Positions 30,715 through 32,309 of a stretch of DNA of 32,309 nucleotides are shown here, piece by piece. The position numbers and the translations under genes are program-made. The stretch comes from Erysipelotrichaceae bacterium (GTDB taxonomy: Bacteria > Bacillota_I > Bacilli_A > Erysipelotrichales > Erysipelotrichaceae), in contig JAAYWN010000038.1 in NCBI GenBank assembly GCA_012516665.1, positions 1 to 32,309 on the forward strand. The letters are read 5' to 3'. How positions within the stretch are numbered: the first letter of the stretch is position 1; every line of letters begins with the position of its first letter. The notes under the pieces are model-generated. The model was given only the letters and a program-made list of their open reading frames with translations. It was not told where the DNA came from and ran no database searches.

Positions 30715-30743
30715 AATCTATTTGCTGATCCGCCTGAAGTCAA
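30715..30743 (-). promoter_or_regulatory. Promoter of the tandem riboswitch leader
   Basis: Minus strand TTGACT (30738-30743), 17 bases, TAGATT (30715-30720). The predicted start at about 30708 gives a leader of about 295 bases holding both riboswitches. Confidence 0.65.
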
Positions 30744-30787
30744 CGAACGCAGAACATAATGTTATCATTACTCAAAATAGAATAATA

Positions 30788-32116
30788 TCAGATATCTTTT
30801 TCCGTCACTGTTCCATAGATCATTGGCTTGATCTCGCCCTTTTCAGGTGTGATCTCAATAGCTGCATGCAGCAGTTCTTCTGCATCCTTCAGATACGTAT
30901 CATCATTGACATACAGCGTGCAGAGAGTGCTGCCCTTTTTAACGGCATAGCCGCATCTGACCCGCATGACAAGTCCTACCGCCGGGTCGATCGTATCTTC
31001 TTTCTTTGCGCGGCCCGCTCCCAGCAATTGTGCTGCCGTACCGATCTTTTCTGCATTCATGCTGGATACATATCCATCGCTGTCTGCCTTTACTTCTATA
31101 TGCTGTTTGACAGCGACCAGCTTTTCCATATTCTCTACCGTAAGATAGCTGCTGTCTCCCCCCTGCAGAGCAATCATCTTCTGCAGTCTCTTTAAACCAG
31201 AACCATCAGCAATAGCCTGTTTCAGTTTCTTCTGCGCTTCTGCTTCATCTTCAGCAAGTCCCGCAAGCATCATCATATTCTCGCCCAGCAGCATGCATAC
31301 TTCATACAGCGGATCGGTCTCTGCAATCTTCCCGCTCAATAATTCAACTGCTTCTCGCACTTCCAAAGCATTGCCTACTGCCATGCCCAATGGCTGATTC
31401 ATATCGGTCACAAGTGCTCTGACTTTTCGGCCGACCAATGTTCCAATGCTGACCATCAGTTTTGCCAAAGTGAAAGCTTCTTCTTTCGTCCGCATGAACG
31501 CTCCCGTGCCTGTCTTGACATCCAGCACAATGGCATCTGCGCCGGAAGCTAATTTTTTTGACATGATACTGGAAGCAATCAGCGGGATCGAGCGTACCGT
31601 AGCCGTAACATCTCTTAAGGCATACAGCTTCTTATCTGCCGGCACCAGATTGCCTGTCTGGCCAATCACAGCTACGCCGTTTTCTTTCACGATCTCTTTA
31701 AAGCGATCCATTGACTGCTCAATAGAAGTCCCCGGGATCGATTCCAATTTATCCAAAGTACCGCCCGTATGGCCTAAGCCTCTGCCGCTCATCTTCGCCA
31801 CGGTACCGCCGCAGGCTGCGACTAAAGGAGCCACAACTAAAGTTGTTGTATCCCCGACCCCGCCTGTACTGTGCTTATCCAGTTTTACGCCCGGCAGATC
31901 AGAAAGATCCACAACATCCCCGGAATGCATCATGGCCATGGTCAGATCCGCAGTCTCCTGCGGTGTCATCCCTTTCTGCAGGATTGCCATGCACATGCTA
32001 GCCATCTGATAATCCGGAATATCTCCTTTGACATAGCCGTCAATCATTTCATGGATCTCTTCTTTGGTCAATGCATTTCCATCGGCCTTTTTCTCAATTG
32101 TGTCAACAAATCTCAT
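30788..32116 (-). CDS. pdp: Pyrimidine-nucleoside phosphorylase
   Basis: Cytoplasmic salvage enzyme that splits uridine or thymidine with phosphate. It has 442 residues, normal for the Pdp/DeoA family. The signature SGRGLGHTGGTLDKLESIPG is present at about residue 110, and the phosphate site KHSTGGVGDTTT near 81. Other motifs are AIVLDVKTGTGAFM and RKVRALVTDMNQPLG. The C-terminal domain ends IEITPEKGEIKPMIYG. The ribosome site is GAGAGG. The clear family signature does not separate Pdp from DeoA; I chose pdp since this form is usual in Bacillota. No other nucleoside-salvage gene is adjacent. Confidence 0.94.
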   Translation of the reverse strand: MRFVDTIEKKADGNALTKEEIHEMIDGYVKGDIPDYQMASMCMAILQKGMTPQETADLTMAMMHSGDVVDLSDLPGVKLDKHSTGGVGDTTTLVVAPLVAACGGTVAKMSGRGLGHTGGTLDKLESIPGTSIEQSMDRFKEIVKENGVAVIGQTGNLVPADKKLYALRDVTATVRSIPLIASSIMSKKLASGADAIVLDVKTGTGAFMRTKEEAFTLAKLMVSIGTLVGRKVRALVTDMNQPLGMAVGNALEVREAVELLSGKIAETDPLYEVCMLLGENMMMLAGLAEDEAEAQKKLKQAIADGSGLKRLQKMIALQGGDSSYLTVENMEKLVAVKQHIEVKADSDGYVSSMNAEKIGTAAQLLGAGRAKKEDTIDPAVGLVMRVRCGYAVKKGSTLCTLYVNDDTYLKDAEELLHAAIEITPEKGEIKPMIYGTVTEKDI

Positions 32117-32169
32117 ATTAAAAACCTCTCCATTTCATATATGATCTTTTGATCAGAATCACTCTATTC

Positions 32170-32198
32170 AGTATGCTTCTTTTTACCTGAATTTACAA
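32170..32198 (-). promoter_or_regulatory. Probable promoter of pdp
   Basis: Minus strand TTGTAA (32193-32198), 17 bases, CATACT (32170-32175). Predicted start near 32163. The leader holds a short palindrome TGATC-TTTT-GATCA (32143-32156) of unknown role. Confidence 0.5.
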
Positions 32199-32229
32199 GA
32201 ATTGAGGCATGAAAAAAGCACACTGTGTC

Positions 32230-32279
32230 GTTATCAAGCGATATTGTCATAGAAGTTATCAAGGGAAGTTGTCACAAAA
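32230..32279. repeat. Two imperfect 25-bp direct repeats at the right edge
   Basis: Two adjacent units of 25 bases share GTTATCAAG and TTGTCA at the same offsets. They begin at 32230 and 32255. Such serial repeats occur at the ends of some insertion sequences, but the window stops before any transposase. A plus-strand frame from an ATG at 32209 stays open to the edge and contains these repeats; it is not convincing as a gene. Confidence 0.5.
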
Positions 32280-32309
32280 GGCAATTCCTATAGAATATGA
32301 TTCTTATAC

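Noticed and set aside
32209-32309. Open plus-strand frame running off the right edge
   Set aside because: The only ribosome-site candidate, GAGG, is one base from the ATG, and the frame consists largely of the two direct repeats.
1-32309. CRISPR array, tRNA, rRNA or prophage
   Set aside because: No regularly spaced repeat array, no cloverleaf-like or rRNA sequence, and no phage structural or integrase gene was seen on either strand.

Overview
The window looks like a chromosomal segment of a low-to-mid GC Gram-positive (Bacillota) bacterium. The Ala/Ser-rich lipoproteins with LAGCSSS lipoboxes, a methionine T-box, cre-like sites and the gene content would suit the Erysipelotrichia. That placement is an inference from style, not from a marker gene. 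Most genes are on the minus strand. The window holds no rRNA or tRNA gene, no CRISPR array and no prophage. The only mobile element recognised with confidence is one IS200/IS605-type insertion.

Layout, left to right. (1) 1-2959: guaA (cut by the window edge) and pyrG, with a promoter and a terminator-like hairpin in the pyrG leader. (2) 3033-5949: a methionine ABC importer, metQ-metN-metI, under a T-box whose specifier reads AUG. (3) 6003-8185: a CcdA-thioredoxin fusion and uppP. (4) 8203-19671: a maltodextrin region. On the minus strand run malE-malF-malG, a HAD protein, a GH13 glucosidase and malQ. Beyond them lie a LacI-type regulator (minus) and a glycogen/maltodextrin phosphorylase (plus). 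A cre-like site, a near-perfect 26-bp operator and other palindromes sit on the promoters. No transporter ATPase is present. (5) 19734-22858: a cyclophilin, HU, a D,D-carboxypeptidase and an SDR oxidoreductase. (6) 22896-26081: a flavin (FMN plus FAD) lipoprotein reductase and an S66 peptidase. (7) 26075-26830: an IS200-type element with a lone tnpA. (8) 26896-29468: rplS, a Cof-type HAD phosphatase translationally coupled to a ComB-family phosphatase, and an unrecognised 158-aa protein. (9) 29466-30743: a secreted protein with a sortase-like domain and three DUF5648-type repeats, behind two tandem c-di-GMP-I riboswitches. (10) 30788-32198: pyrimidine-nucleoside phosphorylase, followed by a repeat pair at the right edge.

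How the genes work together: the maltodextrin genes form one pathway. MalEFG imports the oligomers, MalQ and the GH13 enzyme remodel and trim them, and the phosphorylase releases glucose-1-phosphate. The LacI-type protein and catabolite repression probably set expression. The met operon answers to uncharged tRNA-Met, and the secreted repeat protein probably answers to c-di-GMP. The most interesting item is the c-di-GMP-controlled sortase-like repeat protein: two riboswitches in series with a terminator between them precede a protein that keeps a sortase-like His and Cys but shows no obvious Arg.
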